Of a DNA stretch of 64,000 nt, positions 1 through 9,321 are shown in pieces (the stretch's first letter is position 1; each line of letters begins with the position of its first letter). Below the pieces are notes generated by a model, which ran no database searches, was not told where the DNA came from, and was given only the letters and a program-made list of their open reading frames with translations. This stretch comes from Streptomyces antioxidans (lineage in GTDB: Bacteria; Actinomycetota; Actinomycetes; Streptomycetales; Streptomycetaceae): positions 153,444-217,443 of the forward strand of contig NZ_LAKD02000006.1 in the NCBI RefSeq assembly GCF_000968685.2. Reading direction: 5' to 3'. The translations under genes were made by a program, and so were the position numbers.

Positions 1-2503
1 GGTGCCCTTCCTCGAACGGCACCTCAAGGCCGCCCTGTACGGCAGCGCCGACGCACCCGTGGTGGTCGGCCGCCACGGCGAGAACGGCCGGCCGCTGCTC
101 ACCGCCCACGGCACCCTCGGGGCCGAGGACGTGGCCAGGGCCCTGGCCCAGCGCATCGGCCAGGACCGGCTGCCGCGGACCGCGACCGCCCGGCTGGCCT
201 CGCTGGCACCGCCGCCCGCGCCCCGGATCGCGCTGCCCACCGTGTCGGAGCGCACGCCCTACTTCTGCTCCGGCTGTCCGCACAACACCTCCACCCGCAC
301 CGCAGATGACACCCTCGTCGGCGCGGGCATCGGCTGCCACGCCATGATCGCCCTCGATGGCGCGGGCCGCGGCCACCAGATCGGGCTGACCCAGATGGGC
401 GGCGAAGGCGCCCAGTGGATCGGGCTGGCCCCGTTCACCGACGACCGGCACTTCGTGCAGAACCTCGGCGACGGCACCTTCCACCACTCCGGCTCGCTCG
501 CCATCCGCGCGGCGGTGGCCGCGGGCGTGACCATGACGTACAAGCTCCTCTACAACGACGCCGTGGCGATGACGGGCGGTCAGCGGCCCGAGGGGCGACT
601 GGACGTCCCGGCGCTGACCCGCTGGCTCGCCCTGGAGGGCGTGCGGAAGGTCGTGGTGACCACCGCGGCACCGGCCGACTACCGCGGCGTACGCCTCGAC
701 CCGATCGCCACGGTGCGCCACCGGGACGATCTGCCCGGGGCCGAGGAGGAGCTGGCCGCCACCGACGGCGTGACCGTGCTCATCCATGACGACCGCTGCG
801 CCGCGGAGGAGCGCCGTCTGCGCAAGCGCGGTCAGCTGCCCACCCCCGCCGAGAAGGTGGTCATCAACGAGCGGGTCTGCGAGGGCTGCGGCGACTGCGG
901 GGACGTGTCCACGTGTCTTTCGGTGCAGCCCGTGGACACCGCCTTCGGCCGCAAGACCCGGATCCACCAGGCGTCCTGCAACTCCGACTTCAGCTGCCTG
1001 AAGGGCGACTGCCCCTCCTTCCTCCTCGTCGAACCGAAGACGGCGAAGACCACCAAAGCGCCGAAGACCACCCGGGCGAAGGCGACGTCCGTGCCCCGGC
1101 CGCCCGTGGCCCTGACCGCGCCCACCCCGGCGGTGACCGGGGACAGCACACTGCTGCGGATGCCCGGCATCGGCGGCACCGGGGTGGTGACCGTCTCCCA
1201 GATCCTCCAGCGGGCCGCCCAGCTCGACGGCCGCTACGCGGCGGGGCTCGAGCAGACGGGGCTGGCCCAGAAGGGCGGGCCGGTCGTCAGTGACGTACGG
1301 ATCTCGGCCACTCCGGTCACCGGCGCCGTGCGCGCCTCCCGGGCGATGGCCGACGTGCTCATCGGCTTCGATCTGCTCGGTGCGGCGGCCGACACCAATC
1401 TGCGCATCGCCCGCCCCGGCCACACCATCGCCGTCGTCAACTCCGCCATCGTCCCCACGGCGGCCATGGTGACCAACCGGGTCGTCGTGCCCGGCTCCCC
1501 GGACGACGCCCTGGAGCGGATCGAGTCGGCCACCCGGCCCGGGGACAATCTCTACCTCGACGCGCAGAGCATGGCCGAGGCGCTGTTCGGCGATCACATG
1601 CCGACCAATGTGCTCCTGGTCGGAGCCGCCTTCCAGCGCGGCTGCATCCCGCTGACGGAGGACGCCATCGAGGGCGCGATCCGGCTGGGCGCCGCCGCGG
1701 AGAAGAACCTGGCGGCCTTCCGCTGGGGGCGCGCCGCCGCCCTCGACCCCGAGGCCGTACGGCGTGCCCTGGCCACACCGGAGCGGCCGGTCCTGGAGGT
1801 CACACCGGAGGCGCACACCATCGCGGCCACCGCCGCCCGGCCCGGAACGCTCCAGGACGCCATCGCCCTGCGCGCCGCCGACCTGATCTCCTATCAGGAC
1901 CGGGCCTACGCCGAGCGGTACGCCGCCGAGGTGGAGCGGGTCGCCGCGCTGGCCCGGCGGCGGGCCGGTGACGAGGCGGGCGGGCGCATCGCCGCCGCCT
2001 ACGCCGAGGGGCTGCACAAGCTCATGGCGTACAAGGACGAGTACGAGGTGGCGCGGCTGCATCTGGACACCGTGGAACGGGCCAGGGTCGCGGACGAGTT
2101 CGGTCCCGACGCCACCGTCTCCGTGCTGCTGCACCCTCCGGCGCTGCGCGCGCTGGGCATGAAGCGCAAGATCCGGCTCCGCCGCACGGCGCCCGCGCTC
2201 TTCTCGCTGCTGCGCGCCCTGCGGCGGCTCCGGGGCACCCGCCTTGACCTCTTCGGATACGCCGAGGTGCGCCGCCAGGAGCGGGCGCTGATCGAGGAGT
2301 ACCCGCGCCTGGTCCACGCCGCCCTCGCCCGTCTGACGCCCGGCAACGCCACCGCCGTGGAGGACCTGGTGCGGCTCGTCGAGGCCGTCCGCGGCTACGA
2401 GGACATCAAGCTGGCCCGGGTCGAGGAGTTCCGTGCCACGGCCCGCGGGGCCCTGGATGATCTGACCGCAACCGCCGACGCTGCCGCGGCCGTCTCCGTC
2501 TGA
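1..2503 (+). CDS. Indolepyruvate:ferredoxin oxidoreductase, fused alpha/beta type (5' end outside window)
   Basis: Converts aryl-2-oxoacids such as indolepyruvate to the aryl-acyl-CoA with thiamine diphosphate and Fe-S clusters, passing electrons to ferredoxin. The open frame enters from the left edge (frame from base 2); about 833 codons are visible, while fused family members exceed 1,100, so the N-terminal pyrimidine-binding part is missing. Visible in order: a CSGCPHN motif (about residue 89), a thiamine-diphosphate GDG (156-158) with Asn at 185, a Cys-rich 4Fe-4S segment coded near 870-1015 (CEGCGDCG, then CLKGDC), a gamma-type POR domain with GIGGTG near 1165, and a C-terminal helical region. 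An acyl-CoA dehydrogenase follows after 50 bases, suggesting joint aromatic amino-acid or 2-oxoacid breakdown. Confidence 0.9.
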   Translation, partial: VPFLERHLKAALYGSADAPVVVGRHGENGRPLLTAHGTLGAEDVARALAQRIGQDRLPRTATARLASLAPPPAPRIALPTVSERTPYFCSGCPHNTSTRTADDTLVGAGIGCHAMIALDGAGRGHQIGLTQMGGEGAQWIGLAPFTDDRHFVQNLGDGTFHHSGSLAIRAAVAAGVTMTYKLLYNDAVAMTGGQRPEGRLDVPALTRWLALEGVRKVVVTTAAPADYRGVRLDPIATVRHRDDLPGAEEELAATDGVTVLIHDDRCAAEERRLRKRGQLPTPAEKVVINERVCEGCGDCGDVSTCLSVQPVDTAFGRKTRIHQASCNSDFSCLKGDCPSFLLVEPKTAKTTKAPKTTRAKATSVPRPPVALTAPTPAVTGDSTLLRMPGIGGTGVVTVSQILQRAAQLDGRYAAGLEQTGLAQKGGPVVSDVRISATPVTGAVRASRAMADVLIGFDLLGAAADTNLRIARPGHTIAVVNSAIVPTAAMVTNRVVVPGSPDDALERIESATRPGDNLYLDAQSMAEALFGDHMPTNVLLVGAAFQRGCIPLTEDAIEGAIRLGAAAEKNLAAFRWGRAAALDPEAVRRALATPERPVLEVTPEAHTIAATAARPGTLQDAIALRAADLISYQDRAYAERYAAEVERVAALARRRAGDEAGGRIAAAYAEGLHKLMAYKDEYEVARLHLDTVERARVADEFGPDATVSVLLHPPALRALGMKRKIRLRRTAPALFSLLRALRRLRGTRLDLFGYAEVRRQERALIEEYPRLVHAALARLTPGNATAVEDLVRLVEAVRGYEDIKLARVEEFRATARGALDDLTATADAAAAVSV

Positions 2504-2553
2504 CCCCGGCTCAGCACCCGTCCTCGCCCGCCCGCACCACAGGAGCGCCCCTC

Positions 2554-3693
2554 ATGCCCGTCGACCGCATGCTTCCCACCCGTGAGGCCGAGGACCTGCT
2601 CGACCTCGTCCGCGAGATCGCCGACAAGGAGCTGGCCCTCCGCGTCGAGGAGCACGAACGCGCCGAGACCTACCCCGAGGGGCTGTTCCGCCTGCTGGGC
2701 GACGCCGGGCTGCTGGGCCTGCCCTACCCGGAGGAGTTCGGCGGGGGCGGCCAGCCCTATGAGGTCTACCTCCAGGTCCTGGAGGAGCTGGCCGCGCGCT
2801 GGGCCGCCGTCGCCATCGCCACCAGCGTCCACACCCTCGCCGCCTTCCCCCTGCTCACCTTCGGCGCCACCGAGCAGCGCGAGCGCTGGGCGGAGGACAT
2901 CCTCGGCGGCCGGCTCATCGGCGGGTACAGCCTGTCCGAACCCCAGGCCGGGTCCGACGCGGTGGCCCTGACCTGCCGTGCCGAGAAGACCCCCGACGGT
3001 TACCTGATCAACGGCGCCAAGGCGTGGATCACCCACGGCGGCAAGGCGGACTTCTACGCCCTGTTCGCCCGCACCGGCCCCGGCAGCAACGGCATCTCCT
3101 GCTTCTTCGCGCCCGGCCACACCGACGGCCTCAGCTTCGGGCGGCCCGAGGAGAAGATGGGCCTGCACGCCATCCCCACCACCTCCGCCTTCTGGGACGA
3201 CGCCCTGCTCGCCGCCGACCGGCTGATCGGCGGCGAGGGAAAGGGGCTCCACATCGCCTTCAGCGCACTGGACTCCGGCCGTCTGGGCATCGCCGCCTGC
3301 GCCACCGGGCTCGCCCAGGCCGCCCTGGACGCCGCGGTCGGCTACGCCCATGAACGCACCGCCTTCGGCCGGAGGATCATCGACCATCAGGGGCTCGGCT
3401 TCCTGCTGGCCGACATGGCCGCGGCGGTCGACTCCGCGCGCGCCACCTATCTGGACGCGGCCCGCCGCCGCGACCACGGGCGCCCGTACACCCGTCAGGC
3501 CAGCGTGGCCAAGCTGACGGCGACCGACGCCGCCATGAAGGTGACCACGGACGCCGTCCAGGTCTTCGGCGGCTACGGCTACACCCGCGACTTCCCCGTG
3601 GAGCGCTATATGCGCGAGGCGAAGATCATGCAGATCTTCGAGGGCACCAACCAGATCCAGCGGCTCATCATCAGCCGCCAACTCGCCCCCTGA
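2554..3693 (+). CDS. Acyl-CoA dehydrogenase
   Basis: FAD-dependent desaturation of an acyl-CoA thioester. The 379 residues match the usual length of soluble acyl-CoA dehydrogenases. The ORF shows the FAD-binding segment GYSLSEPQAGSDA, the central GLHAIPTTS stretch and the C-terminal FGGYGYTRDFPVERYMR...QIFEGTNQIQR block, whose Glu in EGT is the catalytic base in the short/medium-chain subfamilies. An AGGAG ribosome binding site lies about 10 bases before the ATG. It probably forms an operon with the oxidoreductase before it, so the substrate may be the acyl-CoA that enzyme makes, but the chain type cannot be read from sequence. Confidence 0.92.
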   Translation: MPVDRMLPTREAEDLLDLVREIADKELALRVEEHERAETYPEGLFRLLGDAGLLGLPYPEEFGGGGQPYEVYLQVLEELAARWAAVAIATSVHTLAAFPLLTFGATEQRERWAEDILGGRLIGGYSLSEPQAGSDAVALTCRAEKTPDGYLINGAKAWITHGGKADFYALFARTGPGSNGISCFFAPGHTDGLSFGRPEEKMGLHAIPTTSAFWDDALLAADRLIGGEGKGLHIAFSALDSGRLGIAACATGLAQAALDAAVGYAHERTAFGRRIIDHQGLGFLLADMAAAVDSARATYLDAARRRDHGRPYTRQASVAKLTATDAAMKVTTDAVQVFGGYGYTRDFPVERYMREAKIMQIFEGTNQIQRLIISRQLAP

Positions 3694-3743
3694 CCGGCCC
3701 CGTGACGGAATGTCGCACCCGGACACACCGGGCGGACCGGGTC

Positions 3744-4337
3744 ATGATGACCACCATGACATCGGTACGTGGAACGCGCGGGGCGCGAGCGCATCAGCCG
3801 GGATCGGGCCGTACGGCGGCGGTGGCGGCGGTGCTGACCGCTGTGACCGTGGCCGGTTGCGGAGGGCCGCCGGACACGGCCGACGGGGTGCCCCCGCACC
3901 GGGGGAACCCGTCGGAGTCCCGTTCCGCACAGCCCTCGGACAGCCCCTCCGGCGGGCTCAGCGCCTCGGCGGCGCCCTCGGCGTCGGCGGCGGCGGACGG
4001 GGGTGACATCGCCGACTGCGCGGACGGCGACTGCGCGATCGCGGTGTCCCAGCGGGTGACGGTCCCCTTCGAGGGCCCGGCCGGTCCGGCGACGCTGACC
4101 GTGGACGAGCTCGGCCCCAACAAGGTCACGTACACGGTGACGTCGGGCGGCAACCGCTCCCGGGGTGGGGCGAGCGGCCCCGGCCAGGGGTGCGTGACCG
4201 TGCTGCGCGACCGCGGCAGCAGCAATGTGTGCGGCAGGGTGAGCACCATGCAGCCGTCCGCCCAGCCCGGCGCCGTGGTGATCCTGATGGCCGCCGGGGA
4301 GGACGGCACGGCGGCCCTGCGGATCGTGTCCGGGTGA
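3744..4337 (+). CDS. Putative lipoprotein, unknown function
   Basis: I do not recognise a family. The N-terminus has Arg residues, then a hydrophobic stretch (AAVAAVLTAVTVAGC) ending in a lipobox with Cys, so export and lipid anchoring are likely. A Ser/Ala/Pro-rich linker follows, then a compact domain of about 100 residues with four Cys (DCADGDC and later GC/VC) that could form disulfides. ATG codons at 3744, 3747 and 3756 are all possible; the GTG at 3702 would add an unlikely leader. It converges on the RpiR gene that ends at 4366. Confidence 0.6.
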   Translation: MMTTMTSVRGTRGARAHQPGSGRTAAVAAVLTAVTVAGCGGPPDTADGVPPHRGNPSESRSAQPSDSPSGGLSASAAPSASAAADGGDIADCADGDCAIAVSQRVTVPFEGPAGPATLTVDELGPNKVTYTVTSGGNRSRGGASGPGQGCVTVLRDRGSSNVCGRVSTMQPSAQPGAVVILMAAGEDGTAALRIVSG

Positions 4338-4365
4338 CCTGCCCCGGCGGTCACCCGCTCGGTGG

Positions 4366-5283
4366 TCAGCCCTGCGCGGGCGGGCTTCCGGGGGAACGGG
4401 AGTGGCGGATGCCCGCCTCGTAGGTCTCCTTGAGGTGGTGGAGGGTGTCGTCGAAGTGACGCGCCGCGTAGCTGGCGTAGAGGATGTCGATCAGCAGCAG
4501 CTGGCCCCACTTCGAGGTGACGGACTCCCCGTACAGCCCCTCCCCCGCGACGTTGGAGGTGAACAGCGGCACATCGCTGAGCTCCGCCAGCGGGCTGTCC
4601 TGGACGGAGGTGATGCCGATGGAGGTGGCGCCGGTCTGCCGGGCGAGCCGCATGGCGTCCACGATGGCGGTGGACTTGCCCGAGTCGCTGATGCCGATGA
4701 GCACATCCCGTGGCGTCAGGATGGTGGCCAGCATGACCTGCACGCTCTGGTCCCGGTAGAGCAGGCACTTCTTACCCGCGCGGGTGAACCGCATGACCCC
4801 CTCCTCCGCGGCGATGCTGGAGGAGCCCATGCAGCAGAACACCACCGCGTCCGCCGCGTGCAGCAGATCGACGGCCCGGCTGATGGCGTCGCCGCTGACC
4901 TGCTTGGCGGTCTGGGTCAGCGTCTGGCGGCTGCTGCGCTCGATCTTGCCCACGATGGCGGGGGGTTCGTCGCCGCGGAGGATGCCCTCGTAGACGAACT
5001 CCTCGTCCCGGTCGGCGGCGGCCGACCGGGTGGCGAAGGTGGCCTCGGCGAGGCTGAGGCGGAGCGAGTGATAGCTGTCCATGCCCAGCTCGCGGACGAA
5101 CCGGGACACCGTCGACTCGGCCACGCCGCACGCCGAGGCCAGCTGGGAGATGGTCATCGACTGCGCCTGCCGGGGGTGGGCCAGAAGGTACTCGCCGATC
5201 TGGCGCAGTGCGCCCGGTAGGTAGGGCAGCTTGCTGGTGATGAGGTGCAGCACCTTGCCGGCCTCATCCGCCGGGACAGCCAT
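4366..5283 (-). CDS. RpiR/MurR-family transcriptional regulator
   Basis: Sugar-phosphate-sensing regulator. The N-terminal helix-turn-helix (SQLASACGVAESTVSRFVRE) is followed by a SIS domain that includes the FCCMGSSSIAAEEG loop and the ISDSGKSTAIVDA segment, the usual phospho-sugar pocket. Start chosen at ATG 5283, with GGAGCGAG about 8 bases upstream and only 16 bases after the preceding stop; a longer frame to 5346 would overlap that gene. It is the last gene of the 13-gene minus-strand operon and is the obvious candidate regulator for it. Length (305 aa) is normal for the family. Confidence 0.9.
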   Translation of the reverse strand: MAVPADEAGKVLHLITSKLPYLPGALRQIGEYLLAHPRQAQSMTISQLASACGVAESTVSRFVRELGMDSYHSLRLSLAEATFATRSAAADRDEEFVYEGILRGDEPPAIVGKIERSSRQTLTQTAKQVSGDAISRAVDLLHAADAVVFCCMGSSSIAAEEGVMRFTRAGKKCLLYRDQSVQVMLATILTPRDVLIGISDSGKSTAIVDAMRLARQTGATSIGITSVQDSPLAELSDVPLFTSNVAGEGLYGESVTSKWGQLLLIDILYASYAARHFDDTLHHLKETYEAGIRHSRSPGSPPAQG

Positions 5284-5299
5284 GACTCGCTCCGTGGTC

Positions 5300-6229
5300 T
5301 CAGGAAGGGACGGTAAGTACCCGTAGCAGATTCTCCACGGCCGCACGGGTGGCGCGCTCCACGCTCTCCCCGGTGTACCCCCCGATATGGGGTGTGGTGA
5401 TCACTCGCGGGTGGTGGAGCAGCTCGTGGGGCGCGGGCGGCTCCTGGTCGTACACGTCGGTGGCGTACCCGACGAGCCTGCCGTCCTCGAGGGCGTCGAG
5501 GACCGCGCCGTCGTCCACCAGGCTCGAGCGGGCGGTGTTGACCAGGTGGGCGCCGGGCCGCATGGCCGCGATGGCGGCCTCGTCGATGAGTGGCCGCTCC
5601 GCGGGCGGGCAGTGCAGGGTCACCGCGTCCGCACCGGAGAGCAGATCGTCCATCGTGGTGTACGAGAAGTCCCCGGCGGGGGTGAACTCCGGGTCCGGGA
5701 ACGCGTCGAAGGCACGTACGGACATGCCGAGCCCGAGGCCGAGCCGCACCACCCGGCGGCCGATCTGGCCGCATCCCACGACCCCGAGGGTGCGCCCCGC
5801 CACCTCGCGGCCCTGGATCCGCTGCCACCGGTCGGCCTTGAGCGCCGTGTCCTGGGGCGGGATGTGGCGCAGCCCGGCGAGCATGAGGGCGATGGCAAGC
5901 TCGGCGACGCCCTGGGCGTTGGCCCCGGCGGCGGTCTCGACGGCCACGCCCTGCTCGGCGGCGGCGGTCAGGTCGACGGAGTCGACTCCGACTCCGTTGC
6001 GGCTGATGACCCTGAGGCCGGGGGCCGCGGCCAGCACCTCGCGGGTGATCGGCTCGACCCCGGCGAGATAGCCCACACACCCGGGCAGGAACCGCAGCTG
6101 CTCCTGGCGGGTGGGCTGGCGGCCGGGGGTGGGGTACAGCAGGTCGTAGCCCGCCGCCTCCAGGGCGGCCAGCGCGGGGTGGCCGCCCTGGGACAGCGAG
6201 CGTGGCGTCACGGCGATCCGGTCGGTCAC
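5300..6229 (-). CDS. D-isomer-specific 2-hydroxyacid dehydrogenase (phosphoglycerate-dehydrogenase-like)
   Basis: NAD(P)-dependent interconversion of a 2-hydroxyacid and 2-oxoacid. The protein (309 aa) has the nucleotide-binding GCGQIG, the catalytic Arg in NTARSS, an acidic residue about 30 residues later, and the catalytic His in TPHIGGYTGES. The GTG start at 6229 overlaps the stop of the isomerase gene (GTGA), indicating translational coupling; frame extending further upstream is a shadow of that gene. In this operon it probably handles a sugar-derived hydroxyacid. The exact substrate is not visible. Confidence 0.88.
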   Translation of the reverse strand: MTDRIAVTPRSLSQGGHPALAALEAAGYDLLYPTPGRQPTRQEQLRFLPGCVGYLAGVEPITREVLAAAPGLRVISRNGVGVDSVDLTAAAEQGVAVETAAGANAQGVAELAIALMLAGLRHIPPQDTALKADRWQRIQGREVAGRTLGVVGCGQIGRRVVRLGLGLGMSVRAFDAFPDPEFTPAGDFSYTTMDDLLSGADAVTLHCPPAERPLIDEAAIAAMRPGAHLVNTARSSLVDDGAVLDALEDGRLVGYATDVYDQEPPAPHELLHHPRVITTPHIGGYTGESVERATRAAVENLLRVLTVPS

Positions 6230-6807
6230 TGCGCCCACTTCGGGTTGTCCACGACCGCCGGGGCGCCGTCGCGCTCGACCACGATCTTGCGGAAGCCCTT
6301 GGACTCGATGGTGCCGTAGTCGTGTCCGGCGTGGCCGGGGAAGGCGAAGAAGGTGATCAGCGGCTCGTCGGGAGAGGTGTTGACGGAGCGGTGGGCGTAC
6401 CGGCCGGGGACGTAGACGCCCTGGCCGGGGGTGAATTCCTGCCACTGCACATCGCCCTCGGGGTTCTCCATCATCATCAGGCCCCGGCCGCGCAGGCAGT
6501 AGTAGATCTCCGCGGTGTCGAGCACGGAGTGGAAGTGGCCCTTGGTCATGAAGTACTCGTCACCGACCTTGCCGGGGTAGGTGACGCTGGTGCCGTAGGC
6601 CACCTCCCCGGAGCTCTGGGGGACGCCCATGTCGAAGAACTCGTAGACCAGGACGTCCTCTTCGGCCAGTCGCCGCGCGGCCTCCTGGTCGGCGTACATC
6701 CCGGCCATGGCGGACATGCGGCGCTGGAGCGGCTTCTTGGTCCGGGAGAGCCCGGTGACGAGGCTGAAGTCGGTGACGACGGCGGGGCGGGGGGCGGTGG
6801 TGCTCAT
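6226..6807 (-). CDS. Cupin-type glucose-6-phosphate isomerase
   Basis: Interconverts aldose and ketose 6-phosphates with a metal-dependent cupin fold (the archaeal Pyrococcus-type isomerase family). It has the metal-ligand pattern GHFH followed by the Glu of AEIYYCLRGRG and a later His in PGRYAHRSVN. Length (193 aa) is typical. It overlaps the gene before it by ATGA at 6804-6807 and the gene after it by GTGA. A second isomerase of this kind inside a catabolic operon suggests a phosphorylated sugar intermediate, possibly not glucose-6-phosphate. Confidence 0.85.
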   Translation of the reverse strand: MSTTAPRPAVVTDFSLVTGLSRTKKPLQRRMSAMAGMYADQEAARRLAEEDVLVYEFFDMGVPQSSGEVAYGTSVTYPGKVGDEYFMTKGHFHSVLDTAEIYYCLRGRGLMMMENPEGDVQWQEFTPGQGVYVPGRYAHRSVNTSPDEPLITFFAFPGHAGHDYGTIESKGFRKIVVERDGAPAVVDNPKWAQ

Positions 6808-7766
6808 GCGGGCTCCTTGGTGACGTCGCGGGCGATGCGGGACAGCCGCTCGAAGACGGGGCCGTGGGTGGGGATGTCGATGTGGAAGACCTCGGCGATG
6901 ACCCGGGTCCAGCCGTGGATGAAGTAGAGCCAGCCGTCCGCCACGGTCAGCGCGGAGGCGTCCCGCTGGGCCCGTGCCTGGTCCAGGAAGACCAGGTCGC
7001 CGCGGTAGTTGAAGTCCCAGGCGATGGCGCCGGCGGGGAACCGCGCGGCGTCGGTGAGCGGGGAGCCCGGCCGGTCCTTGCCGAGTCCGGTGGCGTTGAC
7101 CACGACGGAGCCGGGGGAGAGCGTCCGCAGCTGTGCGTCGTTGTCGCTGGGCTCGGGGGCGAGCCGGTAGTCGACGGGGATGGTGAAGCCGAGGCGTTCG
7201 TGGACGGTGCGCATCTCGCGCAGCCGGGCCTCGCGGCGGTTGGTCACCACGATGCGGGAGGGGACGTCGCCACCGGCCGCTCCGCGGTTGTGGAGGTACA
7301 GGGTGACGGCGAGGGAGGAGCCGCCCGCGCCGAGCAGCAGCAGCTCGCCCCCGGTGCGGGACCAGTAGCCGTCGGGCACGATGGCCTCCAGGGCCAGGCC
7401 GCTGGTGACGGGGTCCATGGCGTGGCCCCACAGCTCGGCACCGCGCTTGGAGACGCTGCTGACCTCGTCCAGCAGCTCGGTTTCCCGGCCGACGCCGTCG
7501 AAGAGGCCGTGGGCGGCCTTGTAGAGGTTGAGCTTGTGGGTGGTGACCAGTGCGCCGAGCGAATGCGGGTCGTGCTTGATGAAGTCGACCACCTCCCGGT
7601 AGTGCTCGGGGGTGTCGTCCAGGGGGAGGTCGATGCCCTCGATGACGGCGTCGAGGTTCAGCTCGCGCGCCCACGCCGGGAAGACCTTCATGATGGAGGA
7701 CTTGGTGGTGGTGACGCCGATGAAGTACATCGTCGGGCGGGCGGCGGCGCGATACGTCCGCGGCAT
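6804..7766 (-). CDS. Shikimate/quinate dehydrogenase-like protein
   Basis: NAD(P)-dependent dehydrogenase of the shikimate dehydrogenase fold. The N-terminal substrate domain carries the catalytic-type Lys (LVTTHKLNLYK) and a conserved Asp (GHAMDPVTSG). The Rossmann part has GAGGSS and the VNATGLG segment. At 320 aa it is longer than biosynthetic AroE (about 270-290), and it sits in a sugar-catabolic operon, so oxidation of a polyol or cyclitol-like hydroxyl is more likely than aromatic biosynthesis. It starts 50 bases after glycerol kinase and overlaps the next gene by four bases. Confidence 0.75.
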   Translation of the reverse strand: MPRTYRAAARPTMYFIGVTTTKSSIMKVFPAWARELNLDAVIEGIDLPLDDTPEHYREVVDFIKHDPHSLGALVTTHKLNLYKAAHGLFDGVGRETELLDEVSSVSKRGAELWGHAMDPVTSGLALEAIVPDGYWSRTGGELLLLGAGGSSLAVTLYLHNRGAAGGDVPSRIVVTNRREARLREMRTVHERLGFTIPVDYRLAPEPSDNDAQLRTLSPGSVVVNATGLGKDRPGSPLTDAARFPAGAIAWDFNYRGDLVFLDQARAQRDASALTVADGWLYFIHGWTRVIAEVFHIDIPTHGPVFERLSRIARDVTKEPA

Positions 7767-7816
7767 GTCAGTTCTCCTTCGAGGAGCCGTGCGGGGTTAA
7801 GGGCCGGGTGGGCGGG

Positions 7817-9316
7817 TCAGTGCTCCTCCCAGTCCCGGGCGCAGCCCACCGCCTTCTGCCAGCCCGCGTAGAGCCGGTCGGCCCGTGCGCGGTCCATCGC
7901 GCAGTCGAAGCGGCGCTCGAGCCGGAAGGTGCCGGACAGCTCGTCCCGGTCCTTCCAGAACCCGGTGGCGAGCCCGGCCAGGAAGGCCGCGCCGCGGGCC
8001 GAGGACTCGATGACGGTGGGGCGCAGCACGGGGACGTCGAGGATGTCGGCCTGGAACTGCATCAGGAAGTTGTTGGCGGTGGCCCCGCCGTCGACCTTGA
8101 TCTCCCGGGTGGACAGGCCCGAATCGCCCTCCATGCAGGTGATGACGTCGCGGATCTGGTAGGCGATGGACTCCAGCGTGGCGCGGATGACGTGCTTGCG
8201 GCTGGCGCCGCGGGTCAGGCCGAGGATGGCGCCCCGCGCGTACTGGTCCCAGTACGGGGCGGCGAGCCCCACGAACGCCGGGACCACGTAGACGCCGTTG
8301 GTGTCGGGGACGTTGAGGGCGGCGTACTCGGTGTCCTCGGCGTCGTAGACGATCTGGAGCTCGTCGCGCAGCCACTGGATGGAGGCGGCGGCCACGAAGA
8401 TCAGCCCTTCCAGGGCGTACTCGACCCCGCCGTCCACGCCCCAGGCGATGGTGGTGAGCATGCCGCTGCCGCTGAAGACGGGGGTGTCGCCGGTGTTGAG
8501 TACCAGCGAGGCCCCGGTGCCGTACGTGGCCTTCACCGAGCCCGGGTCGAAGCACGCCTGGCCGAACAGCGCGCCCTGCTGGTCGCCGACGGCCGAGGCG
8601 ACCGGGATCCTGGCGCCGAGCAGCACCGACTCCTCGGTGTGGCCGTAGACCTCACTGGTGGGGCGCACCTCGGGGAGGATCGCGCGGGGGATGTCGAGCT
8701 CGTCGAGCAGCCGCTGGTCCCAGTCCAGCCGGGTGATGTCGAAGAGCATGGTGCGCGAGGCGTTGGTGTAGTCGGTGACGTGTGCGGCACCGCCGGTGAG
8801 GTTCCAGATCAGCCAGGAGTCGACGGTGCCGAAGGCGAGCTCGCCACGCTCGGCGCGCTGCCGGGCACCGGGCACGTTGTCGAGGATCCACTTCACCTTG
8901 GTGGCGGAGAAGTAGGCGTCGATGATCAGCCCGGTGGTCCGCTTGACGTGCTCCTCCAGGCCGCGGGCCTTGAGCTCCTCGCACAGCGCCGCGGTGCGGC
9001 GGTCCTGCCACACGATGGCGTGGTGCACGGGCTCTCCGGTGGCGCGGTCCCAGACCACCACCGTCTCGCGCTGGTTGGTGACGCCGATGGCGGCGATGTC
9101 CTCGGAGCCGCACTCGGCCTGGGCCAGCACCTGCTTGGCGACGGTGACCTGGGTGTTCCAGATGTCCAGCGGGTTGTGCTCGACCCAGCCGGGCTGGGGA
9201 TAGATCTGCGGGAACTCCTGGCTGGCGACCGCGGCGATGTCGCCCGCCCTGTCGAAGAGGATGGCCCGGATGCTGGTGGTGCCGGCGTCGAAGGCCATGA
9301 CATAGCGGTGGGTCAT
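7817..9316 (-). CDS. glpK: Glycerol kinase (FGGY family)
   Basis: ATP-dependent phosphorylation of glycerol or a related polyol. The 499-residue frame starts at ATG 9316; frame upstream belongs to a shadow of the next dehydrogenase. The DAGTTS phosphate loop opens the protein. Residues that contact glycerol in characterised GlpK appear conserved (NQRET, AYFSATKVKW, GDQQGALFGQ), and both FGGY-type signatures (DQYARGAILGLTRG, VDGGATANNFLMQFQAD) are clear. No glpF or glpD is adjacent, so it probably serves the operon's own substrate or a C3/C4 fragment from it. Confidence 0.9.
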   Translation of the reverse strand: MTHRYVMAFDAGTTSIRAILFDRAGDIAAVASQEFPQIYPQPGWVEHNPLDIWNTQVTVAKQVLAQAECGSEDIAAIGVTNQRETVVVWDRATGEPVHHAIVWQDRRTAALCEELKARGLEEHVKRTTGLIIDAYFSATKVKWILDNVPGARQRAERGELAFGTVDSWLIWNLTGGAAHVTDYTNASRTMLFDITRLDWDQRLLDELDIPRAILPEVRPTSEVYGHTEESVLLGARIPVASAVGDQQGALFGQACFDPGSVKATYGTGASLVLNTGDTPVFSGSGMLTTIAWGVDGGVEYALEGLIFVAAASIQWLRDELQIVYDAEDTEYAALNVPDTNGVYVVPAFVGLAAPYWDQYARGAILGLTRGASRKHVIRATLESIAYQIRDVITCMEGDSGLSTREIKVDGGATANNFLMQFQADILDVPVLRPTVIESSARGAAFLAGLATGFWKDRDELSGTFRLERRFDCAMDRARADRLYAGWQKAVGCARDWEEH

Positions 9317-9321
9317 CGATG

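Noticed and set aside
2395..3726. 443-codon minus-strand frame opposite the acyl-CoA dehydrogenase
   Set aside because: A shadow of the acyl-CoA dehydrogenase gene with Gly/Val/Ala-rich translation.
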